From positions 120,405,373 through 120,469,372 of the forward strand of contig OY987299.1 of assembly GCA_963920635.1 (NCBI GenBank): DNA of 64,000 bases. The letters run 5' to 3'. This document shows, in pieces, positions 12,451-24,305 of the stretch (positions are counted from its first letter, which is position 1; every line of letters starts with the position of its first letter). Source of the stretch: Pseudeuparius sepicola (Eukaryota > Arthropoda > Insecta > Coleoptera > Anthribidae). The translations under genes were made by a program, and so were the position numbers. The notes under the pieces were generated by a model. It saw only the letters and a list, made by a program, of their open reading frames with translations. It was not told the origin of the DNA and ran no database searches.

Positions 12451-12681
12451 GGGAGCTAAAGGTAATTCGAATAATATGTAAGTAACATATTATGTAAGTT
12501 GCTCTTCTCGCCCTTATTGGTGCTATGTTTTTTCGATGCTATTTTTGGCAAATGCGAGTTGGGACTTTTTCATCGGAAATCTGGCAACGTAGATTTATTC
12601 AGAACCCCTTGAAACCCCAATGTCCCAAATTATATTAATTTACTTCGCCGACTAACATTTCTACATTGCCCAAAATTTGGG

Positions 12682-12932
12682 AAATTTTTTATTTTCAATT
12701 AAAAATCAGGAATGTTTTGGAAATATTTTAACATCGAATATAGCATATTTTCTGTGATCTGTGAAGAATATGCCATATTTAAGTATTATTTTAAAACAGT
12801 ATAGGATGGAGTTTGGTTTCCGTTTTCTTTATTATTGGGACATTTTTGGGACGTTTCGATTAAGTTTATCCGGTTTTCAAATATTTCCAAAACATTCCTG
12901 ATTTTTAATTTAAAAGTAAAAACAATTATCCC
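12682..12932. repeat. Inverted repeat (about 45-bp arms)
   Basis: The arm at 12682-12729 (with AAAAATCAGGAATGTTTTGG) is inverted at 12878-12932. The spacer is AT-rich. It is probably a decayed foldback element; no terminal signature or target duplication is clear. Confidence 0.6.
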
Positions 12933-13042
12933 AATTATAAGGTCCTATACTAAAATCGAGCAACTCTTACGCTTGGCGTAAACAAGAGCACGTGACTAAT
13001 AAAACATTTTTTTTTTTCGATTTCAAAAAAATATATAATACC

Positions 13043-13167
13043 TATGTACCTACCTCGGCACTGAATTTTTTTTATGACTCATGTGGTTTATTTGCCTCGG
13101 CCAGAAGTCTCGGCAACTAAATTCCACATGAGTCATAAAAAGTTGAACTTCAGTGCCTCGGTACATA
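13043..13167. repeat. Inverted repeat of about 125 bp
   Basis: Left arm begins TATGTACCTACCTCGGCACTG; the right arm ends CAGTGCCTCGGTACATA. Inner arms share ATGACTCATGTGG. Class unknown. Confidence 0.65.
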
Positions 13168-13579
13168 AATAACTATTATAACTTTTATTATAACAAATTT
13201 TCAATTGTTCTGTCTCCAACCGAAATAGAACGATCTAAATAGGAAGCTTTTGGGGTTTCTCCTATTTCCCAAAGGTACAAACGTAGCTAGGATGCCTAGA
13301 GCTCGATTTACAGAGCGTTTTCTTTTTTTTGCGTTTCTTAAACCTTCCATAACTATTTTGTTTGTCAAAAGTTTCGATTTCTGTGCAAACATTTTTTATT
13401 TGGTTTCGGGTTTCGGGTTATAAATATTCTAAAATTTGAACAGGGACACAGGGATTTTCTTTTCTGAAAAAAAATATTCAAAAAGGTTACGAGCCTGGGA
13501 AGTTATACCTAATTTACTACATACCCTGTACAATAAAAAAACAAGATCAAACTCTGAGAAAGCAAGCCAAAAATCAAAT

Positions 13580-14180
13580 GTAAAATGATCGATTCAATCG
13601 ACTTTCCCCTTTTATCGGACTCCCATAGCACACCCCGACGAGGAACTTCCCAAAGTAAGCGCACTTTTTTAAAATTCAACGATGCCGGCGTATTCGCAGT
13701 CACGTGCCGCGCGGGAGCGCCGCGACGCCGAGATCAAAGGGCGTCTAGTGGGCCGCGGCGCCAGCGGCACTAATCAATGGGGGGCGGTAATTGGGCCGCC
13801 TCTCGCTTTGACGACGACACCGCGGGGCCCTCGCAATCAACGGGGGGCGGCGAGGACGCTGTTTAGCCGCTTGTTACCGCCAGATTTGTCATATCAATTT
13901 GGACGGGGACGTTTGGAGGTTGATTGTATGCGGAGCATCGCCCCGATACGAATTGGCGGCATACACCGAACGAGGCTCCAGCGGAAAAAGGCAAGGTATA
14001 AAATTGGCAGCTCATCGAATTTACATTTGGCAACGGTGCGCTGCTTTTCAATAATTCCAGAGCACTCTTGACCAGTATAAAGTTGAAAATGCAGCCACAG
14101 CCGGCAAAGCCCTGAAGTTGAGAAAGCTGGCAACATGGCTTGCGGGTCTGCGCGGCGCGGCCTGTCACTTCTTGTCAGTT
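13580..14180. promoter_or_regulatory. GC-rich block with a consensus TCF site
   Basis: A CpG-rich single-copy block contains AGATCAAAGGG at 13731-13741, a full match to the TCF/LEF HMG-box consensus, and other CTTTGAC / ATCAAcGG-like near matches (around 13806 and 13838). It lies about 6.8 kb upstream of the Wnt exon 1 ATG. Open frames on both strands here show no domain and are treated as GC artefacts. Wnt autoregulation through TCF is known for several Wnt genes; its use here is inference. Confidence 0.35.
13985..14100. repeat. Dispersed duplicate, copy 1
   Basis: GGTATAAAATTGGCAGCTCA, a CGAATTTACATTTG stretch, GACCAGTATAAAGTT and AAAATGCAGCC recur in the same order at 15148-15214. This copy carries about 40 extra bp in the middle. 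The nature of the sequence is unknown. Confidence 0.6.
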
Positions 14181-15080
14181 GATTTTACAAGAAATTTACC
14201 AGAATTAATTTGTGTAGTGCGCGTAGTGCTATAGTCGCCAGATTGCTACGACGAGGCAGTGTGTCTCTGGATGGAAACAGACTGCCCGAAGTTCTGGCGA
14301 AAGCTTTTTTATAAATTTGTTTTGTTTGTGCAAAAGTGAAACATTTCAAGATGCCTAGAACAGTCAAGGGAAGCTAGACCTTAGTTATATACCTACGGCT
14401 GTAAGTCAAATCGTAATAATAACTTGAAGTAGCTAGGTTTTCTTTGGTTGACGACAAGCGGTCAACTTGTATTCGTTTTGGGCTCTCCAAAAGACAAAAA
14501 TTTAAGAATAAAATGAATAAGGGCCTATTTCACAGACAAACTAAAGTACCCTTTAAAGGAGTTAAAGGAATTAAAGCAGTTTTCTAACAATTCAAGTATT
14601 GTTTAGTATCGTTGCAAAAGTTTCTTTACCTAGTGTTAAAGTCAAAATATAATTTAGTTGAATGTATTATGAAATTGACCCTAACTGCCATTTCAATCAG
14701 AAGAGATGAAAATTTAGCCATAAGGGAAGATAGATCATTTTCCCAATCGCGCACTTTGCGAAAAATTCTTAGAAAAATTCGACTTACAACAAAATTTAGT
14801 CTCCTCTATTTGCCCAAATTTACCATATTATTGGTCGAAAATGTACCTATCCACACCAGGAATCGTACTTATTATAAATAAAAAAAATATACTTCTACTT
14901 CTGTGTATATTTTGTTACTTGTTACTACTTTCATTGCCTGTTAAACAAAGGTACCAACTTACTTAGGTACCCAGACAAAGTTCACAAATGTATTTAATTA
15001 TAATTAAAAAGAGGGTTGAACATCTATTAGAAAAGATAAACTAAGCCAAAGTGCAGACTGCTCTATACTGCATAGACCCG
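14181..15080. other. Intergenic, no gene seen
   Basis: Short open frames at 14185-14367 and 14612-14881 show no recognisable domain and have AT-driven composition. Nothing else is supported. Confidence 0.45.
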
Positions 15081-15147
15081 TTGAACCGTCCCGCTGCGGC
15101 GTTGCCACATGTTTGCACAGGGCTTGTAAGCTTGAGAAGGTTGTGGC

Positions 15148-15214
15148 AGGGTATAAAATTGTCAGCACACCGAATTTACATTTGACCAGTATAAAGTTTC
15201 ATGAAAATGCAGCA
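15148..15214. repeat. Dispersed duplicate, copy 2
   Basis: Shorter partner of 13985-14100, sharing GGTATAAAATTG, CGAATTTACATTTG and GACCAGTATAAAGTTT. It is followed by an isolated ACCCTGTACA mariner-like end at 15240. Confidence 0.6.
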
Positions 15215-16529
15215 TTTTGAGATGGCCCAGAGAAAAATACCCTGTACATTTTTTGTATTGAATCTTTACACACCAATACGTGATCACACGGCTGTTGACC
15301 ATTCAACTGTTTTGAGGGGATTTCATGGCACACTTGACTCGTCAGAATAGATGACTTTGAAATTTTTATTTTGCTCAAATTTGACACCGTGCAGAATGGA
15401 ACTGTATATTTTTTGTTATAATTTGGTATATGGGAGTTTTGGGATGTCCTGATTAACGCTGTGGTGTCAGATTTAAAATAAAGAAATCGTTCAATGGTTT
15501 TCGTGAAAATCCAGGGTATAAAAAATCCTAGCCGGTCCTTTTCGAATCTAGAGAGAAGGTAGGTAAGACTTGATGGATATTTTTTTGTGTTCCATAAAAA
15601 AAGTTCAGAGAACCAAATTAAAATAGTTCATAATCAAAGATAATGTTAGGAAAATATTTGATTTTCATATTTAAAAATATGCGTGCGAAATAAATAATTA
15701 TGTACAGGAAGTTCTTTTCTTGCAAACCATTTCATTAATAAATTGTCTATTCTTATTGTATTTACCTATAACTTATTATAATAATTGTCTTGCGTGATTC
15801 TTGTATTTATTTATTTTTTGTAAAGAAAACCTTATTTAGACTCTGACTATAATGAATGAGCAATGATTTTCTTCTGATGGTTTTTAGGAAGTTTTCAATA
15901 ATGCACAGGTTGTAAGAAATGGGTAAAGATAAAATTATTAATTATTCAAGGTTCTTGAGCTGAGGGTCTTAGTTTTTTTGCAGTTATTACTATAAGAAAA
16001 TTAATTGCCCACTAAAAAAACGCTGCCAACACATACATCACTTCCACTTTTTTTATGTAATATAGTAAACAATAATAATAAACCGCTAAAACCCCAAAAA
16101 CAATAAAATTGGCAATGCATATCACTAGCTTGAATCGACCTCTTGAAAATATAAGATTATACGAAATTTGAAATGAATACCTTAATCCGTTCGTATCTAA
16201 TTATTTCAAATTTTATATCTAATACAAAAAGTTTATTTGTAAAAATGTAGAAATAAATTATTCTAAATATGTTCCAATTTTCGCCACAATGTTATACAGT
16301 GTCCTCCAAAAAGTTCGCACCATAGGGGGAAAATTTTTAATTAACGTTTTATTTTGAAATTTAATTTTGGGGTTACCTTTTGCTTTAAAAAACATGAAAA
16401 ATGACCCACTCAAACGTGGTCATATGACTTTCGTTATCTGTCAAAAATTACATTTAAAAAAATATATCGCCAAAAATGGTTTTAGTTGATAAAATATCAA
16501 AACGTTTTTCTTGAGTTGAGTTTTATATA
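15215..16529. other. AT-rich intergenic, no gene seen
   Basis: No gene. An isolated mariner-like start (TACAGTGTCCTCCAAAAAG) lies at about 16297 without a clear partner. Confidence 0.45.
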
Positions 16530-18052
16530 CGAGGGTCGGTAAAAAAGTTATCGCGAAAAAAATTTTTTTGCAAATTAAAAAAATCATTTTTTCCTACACA
16601 ACCATTAAAGAACCTTTAAGTAGTATTCCTGAATATTTAGTTTTTTCAAATAACTTCCGGTTATAGCGGAAATGTAAGTGATTTTCTCTATATTTTACAC
16701 CTTGCACATTTTGTTTAACCGCGATATAGGATTCCTTTTTTAATTCTAAATCCAACGGTATATAACTTGATCTATTTGCCTCTATCCGTTTCCGAGACAT
16801 TTACCAACTCGCCACTATTCTATTCTCCATCAAACTATAGATACATGATCTCATGGTCAGTGTCTGATGTTCGATCCTAGTATATAGACCAAACAATAAA
16901 ACCAAATTTATGACAAATCAAATCAGCCCTGATAAATCTGATAATAAAACTTGACAATCAAGTAGGCTCTCAATTTTACATTTTATCTACTATAGTACTT
17001 AAATAGATAGAATGTTAAATTGGCTATAGTCATTCAACTACGTTCAACATAATATATAAAAATCTCGGGGAATTATGAAACACTTATTATTAATACCTAC
17101 TAGTTTTCCGGTTGTATATACCCGTTGCTCATCATCTGATAAAATAAATAAAAAAAAATTGCTCCACCTCTTGCAAAATAAAGGTTTAACATTGTTTGGC
17201 AATATTTCAGTCTTTTTTCAGCATCTCCAAGGAATAAGCGTTTGAACAGGTAATATTTTTTCAAGGCTTTAAATTTGTTTAATTTCATTACCCTTTGTAT
17301 TGTAGACCGGGGAATTTGTAAGTCTCTCGCTGCATCTCCCTGTGGTTTTTCGTTATTTCTTCTGAAATAATTTAAAATTCGTCCTCAATTATTTCTTTTG
17401 CTAACTAGACTTCCTGTAGATCTGAATCTTCGATACAGCTTACATTATAAATTAATGAAGCACCCGGAACATTTCTATTTGGATATTTACGAGAATACTC
17501 CCTTAAAGTTTCTACGTATCTTTTATCATTTTTGATAAAGACCTTTAAAATATTTCATCATTCTTCTTTCAAATTTTTTTTTTCAAAACTGTAACTATTA
17601 ACAGCTTCAGCAACAACATTTTAGACTAATCTGACAGGTAAATAGAAATATTGAATTTACAGCCCATACTTGATTGTCAGTTTTATTATCATGGCTGAGC
17701 TAATTTGTCAAAAATTTGGTTTTATTGTTTGGCCTACTCGGATCGAACATCAAACACTGACCATATGACCATGTATCTATGTAGTTTGATGGAGTTTCTC
17801 TGATAAATATCTCGGAAACGGTTGAAGATAAATAGGTCAAATTATCGTGGGTCAAATTATATATCGTTGGATTCAGAACTAAAAAAGGAATCCTATAATG
17901 GTGAAAATTACTTTCATTTCCGCTGTAACCGGGAGTTATTTCATAAATAATACCTACTTAAAATTCGTTTGTCTAATGGTTGTGTAGGTATTTTTTTATT
18001 ATTATTTTGCAAAAAAATGTTTTTTTTTGCGAAAACTTTTTACCGACCCCTG
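16530..18052. mobile_element. Tc1/mariner-type element with inverted arms
   Basis: Starts CGAGGGTCGGTAAAAAAGTT and ends with the inverse of CAGGGGTCGGTAAAAAGTT, flanked by TA. The arms (about 16530-16900 and 17700-18052) are inverted copies, and the centre still contains part of a transposase gene on the minus strand. It shows the intermediate state between an autonomous transposon and a fully palindromic foldback. Confidence 0.85.
17100..17360 (-). pseudogene. Tc1/mariner transposase fragment (helix-turn-helix region)
   Basis: Reading down from 17359 the frame gives a helix-turn-helix-like stretch, GDAARDLQIPRSTIQRVMK, then KFKALKKYYLF and the RLKYCQTMLN block. In this superfamily that order links the second DNA-binding helix-turn-helix to the conserved R-x-x-F/Y-C-x-x-x-L motif just before the DDE catalytic domain. 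The catalytic domain is absent or degenerate. It lies in the loop between the arms of the 16530-18052 element. This is a relic, not a functional gene. Confidence 0.75.
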
Positions 18053-18164
18053 TATACGAAACTCGGGCGCACCATCGAATTCCCCTTAATTTTTACTACA
18101 AACTCATTTCTTTAATGACTATTTTATGTTAACCTGTCTCCTCGTAACACACTTTTTCCGCTTG

Positions 18165-18607
18165 TCTAGAATTAAAAGTTATGCCTAAATACCAAGACAT
18201 GGCCTTCTAAGAATTTAAAAAAAAACATTACCTAATAATTTCCTAATTTTTTTTTAATATTCACCCTAAACAATTTCATAAATTAATCAAAATTAAAGCA
18301 ATTTCCCACAATTTTGTCCAAATTCAAGCATATTTGTAAAATTAACTTAGATTTTTAATTTTTTAGGGAATCACAAACTTCATGTTTGTTGCAACGATAT
18401 CAAACCAAACTTTAAAATTTCGCAAAAATTCTTCTGAAGAAGGTAAAAAACTTGTAATGATAATGTGTATATTAAGAAACTCTCATTTAGGGTGCAAAAT
18501 TTGTATTTTAAATGTTTATTAAGAAACTGTAGAAATTAATTGACGAAAAAAATTTTTTCTTGGGAGGCCATGTTTTGGCATTTAGGCATAGCTTTTAATT
18601 CTAAACA
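18165..18607. mobile_element. Palindromic foldback, class uncertain
   Basis: Left arm TCTAGAATTAAAAGTTATGC followed by a CTAAATACCAAGACATGGCC-like stretch is inverted at 18560-18607. The inner region also shows inverted symmetry. Ends are not sharply defined. The right flank runs into a TTTAATAACATTTTGCCG stretch shared with other foldbacks in the window. Confidence 0.65.
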
Positions 18608-18857
18608 ACTTTTTTAATAACATTTTGCCGAATTATCTGAAATGAGGGTACTTTACTCTTGTAAAATTTTTATATATTATTTTACCTACCCTGTATGCTG
18701 TTTGACTTGCAACCATTCTAAGTGCACCTAATATTATTATCGAACAAGTACAACTTTCGGGAATATTTGTATTTTGGTTGTGCAATGTTGCCGCTTGAGC
18801 CACCGCCCATTTACGGTGCAATAACCACTAGCAGCCGACAGCTGTTAGGGTGAACGA

Positions 18858-19804
18858 CATAGACGTAACTAGGGGGGGCTAGGGGGGCTTAAACCCCCCT
18901 TAATTTCTATTAGCCCTCCCTAAAATGTAAAGGATGTGCGAAGATATGCTTCTCGTAAACAGAATAGATCTAACATTCTGACAACGCAACGTTACGCAAC
19001 ACGGCGAACACCGCACGCGCCTCTTTAAATTCACCAGTTTCGACGAATTGCTTGCTCTTGCGGAATCTTGTGCCTTGTGCCCCCACAAAATCCGACTGAA
19101 ATTTAAACGCGCAAGCAAGAGCGAACACACCGTGCCTGCTGCCGAGAGAAAGAGAGACGAGACGGGCGTCGGAGAATGTACTTTTGCTGTGCCAGACTCC
19201 AGACTTTTATTTTGTTATTCATCCAGTGTATTGTTGTTTCGTTATAATATGTACTATGTAAATAATCTTGCATCACAAAATAGCAGACATTCCCAACATT
19301 TTTTCTCTGGTTTCTACTCGGAAACCTCTACTTTTTCATAATGTTTTTTCTTAAATGAATTAAAGATGATTCAAAATTACCAGTAGATAGACCTATACAT
19401 TATATTTTAAAGCCTTAAAATTAACGTTTTTGGGTGTGGCACCTCAAGGGTGGTACAGGGTGATCCAATTAGTAACGTATTTAGAAGGGCGGGACCGAAC
19501 CCATTTCGGAATTTGAAAATATTCAGTCCAGCTTGTAAATTTGAAGATATTGGGATTAATTTTATGTAATTTTTCTTCAAATTTTTAAAAAATTTCCCTC
19601 CACCACTCGAAATTAATTCCTATATACGTCATAGAAGTGATTCAAACTCGTAGCCCCGGCCTAACATTTTACAGAATGTGACGTAAAAAATATACCTTTG
19701 TAAGTAACGTACCAACTTTCAAAAATTTCTTCTTAATGGATTAAATAATATCTTGAGCCGGTCCTGATCAACCCCCTCCTAAAAATACGACCTAGTTACG
19801 TATA
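18858..19804. mobile_element. Non-autonomous hAT-type element upstream of Wnt exon 1
   Basis: Terminal inverted repeat CATAGACGTAACTAGG (right end CATATACGTAACTAGG) with an 8-bp duplication GTGAACGA (18850-18857, 19805-19812). Just inside the left end are two G-runs followed by a C-run, an arrangement shared with the hAT elements at 39151 and 48037. The interior (about 18960-19200) is GC-richer with no recognisable transposase. A mariner-like TACAGGGTGATCC lies at 19456. It interrupts single-copy DNA about 720 bp 5' of the proposed start codon. Confidence 0.8.
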
Positions 19805-20219
19805 TGGTGAACGACAAGGCGGAGCAGCCCGGGCGGCGAGGCGCAATCGCCAGTTAATGCCGTGCCGAAGACAGAGGGAAGAACTCGGCTTTTCTCGTCG
19901 TTTCGCGCCTCTGACGCCTGACTCTACTCACAGTTCGTATATGCTCTTGTATACCTTGTTGCGATAATATAAGTAGAATCGGCTCGCTAAACGAGAAAAA
20001 TACTACCGGTACAACCTTATGGAGATAACTAATCATGGAGTCGCAGTTTTATTATACGCCACGCGGGGTGCTAAGTTCTGACGCTCATGGTTAAATATCT
20101 GACATCATCAATGCCGCAAAGTTTGGGTATCTAACTAAATTTGAAAAATGAAATTTCTGGTGTCTAATTAAAGAGAGATTTTAGTATAAGTACTGTATGC
20201 AACTATATTATTTCGTAGG
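19805..20219 (+). promoter_or_regulatory. Region immediately 5' of the Wnt gene
   Basis: Single-copy sequence between a hAT element and the GC-rich leader of exon 1. The transcription start should lie here or in the leader. I see no convincing TATA-plus-initiator pair, so the promoter may be of the dispersed, CpG-rich kind. Confidence 0.35.
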
Positions 20220-20523
20220 CAGCATCAACCCCCTTCGGACCCACCCCGCCCCCGCCCCCTCCCCGCCGCCGCCCCCCTCCCTCCGGCGGCGGCGCGCCCG
20301 CCCGCTCGCGCGCTCCTCCTCCATCAAACGCGCCGCCACGCGCTCTTGCTCTTGTTGTCGCGCGGGCGCGCACTCGTTTCCGGGCCGGAGCGCCGTCCTC
20401 CGCGCTTCCGGGACTCCGCGGCGCGGCGCGGGCTCTCTCTCCCCGGTATGGGGCCGCCGGCGTCCGGCTTCGTGCGCAACTTCGCGTGTCGGTGAGGCGC
20501 CGCCGGCCGGCGATGCCGCGGGG
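20220..20523 (+). other. Wnt10: Probable GC-rich 5' leader of the Wnt gene
   Basis: An extremely GC-rich stretch precedes the proposed start codon. It contains an upstream ATG at 20448 that opens a 15-codon frame ending in TGA, and an out-of-frame ATG at 20512, just 12 bp before the proposed start. Both could lower translation of the main frame. Long open frames on both strands across 20197-20670 are a by-product of composition; the minus-strand ones are Arg-rich and not gene-like. Confidence 0.45.
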
Positions 20524-20618
20524 ATGTCCGCGACGACGGGGGCCACGCCGACGCCGCCGCCGACGCCGCCGGTGGTCGGCCGCGCCGTCCTGCTGGCGGC
20601 GACGCTGATCGCGTGCTG
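20524..20618 (+). CDS. Wnt10: Wnt ligand, exon 1 (signal peptide)
   Basis: The ATG at 20524 opens a frame of 31 codons plus two bases ending at a consensus donor, CTG|GTAAGT (20619). The peptide has a Thr/Pro-rich start, one Arg, then the hydrophobic run AVLLAATLIA followed by Cys, as expected for the signal peptide of a secreted Wnt. The exon ends after two bases of a codon (TG), and exon 2 begins with one base (C), giving Cys32 and an uninterrupted frame. Phase match, signal-like peptide and lack of any other candidate support this assignment. The start is uncertain because the frame is open upstream to 20197 and a longer N terminus is formally possible. No transcript evidence is available here. 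Confidence 0.6.
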
Positions 20619-20734
20619 GTAAGTCTGGGGTTTCCGCGGCGGTTTTCCGGTAATTTAAATTTTTCAGCATTTTTTACGGGTTTTTAAGTTTATCTCGTAC
20701 TTTATTAACACCCTGTATAACTGGACTGGGGCCT

Positions 20735-21830
20735 GAAATATCCAGGAACTCTTTAAAATAAGGGGACCTAGCATTTCACATAGGAAAAGTGAAGCCTTGA
20801 GGGGAAGTTTGTTTGTAGTCTCCAAGGAGACCACATAAGTGGGCTGGTACAAGGTTATGTTAAATGTCAGTGTCCAACTGCCATCAGGTTTTATGTGATA
20901 GATAGTGCCATAGATTCTAAAGGAGGCAAAAAAAAAATTCCCATCATAATTCACAATTTTTAAGTTTTCAACTTCCAGATACTCAGATGTGACAATTAAA
21001 GAATTTCAACTATAGGCAAAAAAAAAATTCCCATCATAATTCACAATTTTTAAGTTTTCAACTTCCAGATACTCAGATGTGACAATTAAAGAATTTCAAC
21101 TATACAATAAATTTGTTTCATTTGACAGTTGCCATATTCTGTAATTGTAGACACAACATTGTCATGTCTAATTTTTAGAAATCATGAAAACCATTATTAA
21201 TTTTTATTAACATATGAAACGAACGTTTAATAAGCAGTTTCCGAACAGTTTTTATCGGTATGGCGAATTTTATTTGACCTTTGTAACTTTAAAACACAAC
21301 ATCTGTTGACACATCGCTTGAAATGTCAGAAAAGTTCTATAGCCTACTTGAAAACATTCAACAATGACTGTGTTGAATAATAAAGTCTATAAAAACATGT
21401 TACGATATAAAACAGTGTATCTCCTTTAATAACAGAGATAATGAAGTAAACCAAAAAAGAAAATGTTGAAGAAAGATGGACCTACCGTCTAATGTCAACT
21501 GCTATATGTTTCGGTTGCTAGTATACTCCACAGGGTGGAAAAACATAACATTTTTGTTACACCCGGTATAAATCGAAAATGAACTTTTTATCATAAACAG
21601 CGAAAACTATGACATTGTCAAGGAACCAACCTACAATGCAAAAAAAATCATTCAAATCGGATCATAAATTCAGAAAAAAAATAGCATCAAATAAATAGCA
21701 CATTTATGAGGTTGCGTTAATTTTGTCCAGGAGTTTATTAGAATGAGGAAAGAATAGGCCTCACTTTGGAAAGTATAATGCTGGGTCCCCTTATTTTGAA
21801 GAGTCCCTGGTCCCTGGAAATATCCTAGAC
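20735..21830. repeat. Widely spaced inverted repeat (foldback relic)
   Basis: The stretch at 20735-20780 (AAAATAAGGGGACC core) is inverted at 21776-21830. The left side is preceded by an ACCCTGTATA mariner-type end at 20710. The middle contains a 90-bp tandem duplication and is AT-rich, with a possible inner pair near 21530-21590. Probably a decayed foldback. Confidence 0.55.
20924..21103. repeat. 90-bp direct tandem duplication
   Basis: Two copies with a 90-bp period, each with an A-run followed by TTCCCATCATAATTCAC, read as identical or nearly so. This suggests a recent duplication or slippage. Confidence 0.8.
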
Positions 21831-22241
21831 AGTTTTTCGCTGCTAGGTATAATTTTTGTGACGAAAAATCAAAATTTTGGGATTTTGTAAGGAAAAAGTG
21901 CGACAAGCCAATAAAAAGTTACACCCTTGGATTTGGTGCGCCATTTGGCGCTGAACACAAACAAAACTCTAGTGGGTGATTCAGTTTTATTCTGGGATAC
22001 TTTCAACAGGTGATAGAAATTCATAAAATAAGACTACATTTTATGGTAGGTATAACTTTTGTCCACAGATACATAGATATTATATTGCGTTTAAACCCCC
22101 AAAAATTTTTACGATTTATTTTATAGTTGTCCAATCCTTAAAGATATTCAAACGAAATTTGGTACACAGCATGCATTGATTAGGTGTCACAAAATGAGAC
22201 AATACCAAATTCCCCAAATAGCCAGTGACGGAAATAATGTA

Positions 22242-23259
22242 GAGGGTGGTTCACTTTTACTGCACTATAACAAAAATAACCGCACTTTTTAGTATAAACT
22301 GTATCTTTTTATAAGGCCTTATAACAAAGCCAGAAGAATAACCAGTGGCGTAGAACTGCGTAATTAGTACAAATATATTTAGAAAAAAAAGAATTACCTT
22401 TTGATGTAAAATGTATTGATTTTTTATGTATATTTTAATTGTAAACAAAAATGTCCTATTGGCAATTTTTCGTATGTGTCAAGGTTTCATGGCGAATTTG
22501 ATTTTTTTGTACATGTTATTTCGCATGGTATTTCTGAAAAATCAACTAAAAAATTTGCTCGATACGTAACACTAAAGTAGAAAAAATGTATTTTTTACTT
22601 AAAAAAAGTAATTTTTTCCAATAAACTTACCTACCTACTGGACCTAAAACACTTAAGGAAGGTAAAATTAACGTTAAGTTCTGTATCTCGAAAAGCAAAA
22701 CCTTGAATGGGTAAGTTTATTGGAAAAAGTTACTTTATTTAAAGTGAGATACAATTTTTTTCTACTTTGAGTTTTAGCTATCGAGCTAATTTTTTAGTTA
22801 TAAATACCCGGAAAAATTATTACAAATAAATGAAAGACCATGAGGCACATACGAAAAATTGCAAAAGGACATTTTTGGTAATAATTAAAATCTACATAAA
22901 AAAGTCAATACATTTTACAAGCTGATTCATTGAATAAGACCTTAATCCATGGCTGATTCATTGTTAATCTAAAAACAATTGTACTAATTACCCACTTCTA
23001 CGCCACTGGTTGTTCAAGGTATATATAAACCGGTTAATAAACAGGTTTTATGCTAACCCACGCCGTTAAAACGTGTATTACCAAATTTGACTTAAATATC
23101 TCAACTAGTTTGTTAAATAGGTATTCCAATAGTCCACATATTTTTAAAAATTTAACACCCTGTAACTTTTTTATAAGGCCATAAAAGGATATAGTTTATA
23201 CGAGAAAGTTCGATTATTTCTCCTGTCAGAGTTTGGTACCTTAAAAGTGAACCACCTTG
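22242..23259. mobile_element. Palindromic Tc1/mariner-type foldback
   Basis: Ends GAGGGTGGTTCACTTTTA and inverse are flanked by TA. Arms of about 500 bp run to a centre near 22720. Half of a related element is present within 10215-10780. No coding remnant is recognised. Confidence 0.8.
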
Positions 23260-23987
23260 TATACGTAAATCTGACTTCCCCCGTAGAAAGTTAATTTTTC
23301 TTAGAATTTTTATTTCTTCTGTTTATACCCAAAAAACTGAAAAAAGCCATGACAGTTAAATACGATTTTTAATAAGTTGTTCGAATGAAATAAAATGTTT
23401 AATCTGTGAAAAAAAAGGCCAAAATTAAAAAAAAGTGCTCATGAAAGGCTGTCTAAAACCTATTCCTTGACTGGGCTATTATACTTATATCTTGTGCGTC
23501 TACCATAATTTTCTACGTTCTTATAGGGTGGGTATTTTGGCTTGTTGCAATTTTTTATTATAAAATCGACGACAAAATTTCATAGGAGCAATTAGCATTT
23601 CAAGCCCCAGTCCTAATATGTTAAGTTCGAAATGGGTCCTTTTCTGCACAAATATCATGTGATTTTTCTTACCCTTATCACTCGTAGAATTTAATTCTAT
23701 AAAGAAAAAAGTCCTCTAGCTACGTTTTTGTATGTCACGATTACATGGGAAACAGTTTTTTCTAAGCGTTTTTACCAAATTGAGCTAAGGTATATACTTT
23801 TGTCCAAACATCAGGACTATCAAAAGTATAAAAAATGTTTTCGTGTATCAAAACAATTAATAGCATTACCAGGGAGGAAAATATATTATTTCCTCCCGCT
23901 TCGCGTCGTTGATCAAAATCCAAGATATGTCAAGTAACTTAAATATCTTGGATATTTGACTGTATTATGAAATGGCTATATCACAGT
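23260..23987. other. Intronic AT-rich, no gene seen
   Basis: An open frame at 23728-23937 shows no domain. Nothing else is supported. Confidence 0.45.
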
Positions 23988-24305
23988 CAGAGCTGCACGA
24001 AACTCAAGTATTTAAATATTTTCTTAAGTTTTTATTTTTGATTTATGATTTAAATAGGTAATAAGTGATTGGATCTTATTGATGTATTTTTGATGTATTT
24101 ACTGGAAGATTTAAATCTTTTGCAAACAATAATTAGATCATTTACAAAAACTTAAAAAAACAACTTAAATCTTTTGTCTGTGATTTAAATCATTTTTAGA
24201 TTGATTTAAATAATTCTGAATGGTTTATTTGAAATTATAAGTTTAAAAGTTGTTTAAATCTTTTTTAAATCTAAAATTGATCTTCTATTTAAATCATTTA
24301 ATCTG
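23988..24305. mobile_element. Small AT-rich hAT-type MITE
   Basis: A perfect 8-bp duplication ATCACAGT (23980-23987, 24306-24313) flanks a 318-bp element starting CAGAGCTGCACG and ending ATCTG. Only about 4 bp of the ends are inverted. The interior is dominated by repeated TTTAAATC/GATTTAAA words. The 8-bp duplication and CAGAG start fit hAT. Confidence 0.6.

Noticed and set aside
20203..20670. 155-residue Arg-rich minus-strand frame
   Set aside because: Composition artefact of the GC-rich Wnt leader; no domain, opposite strand to a supported exon.
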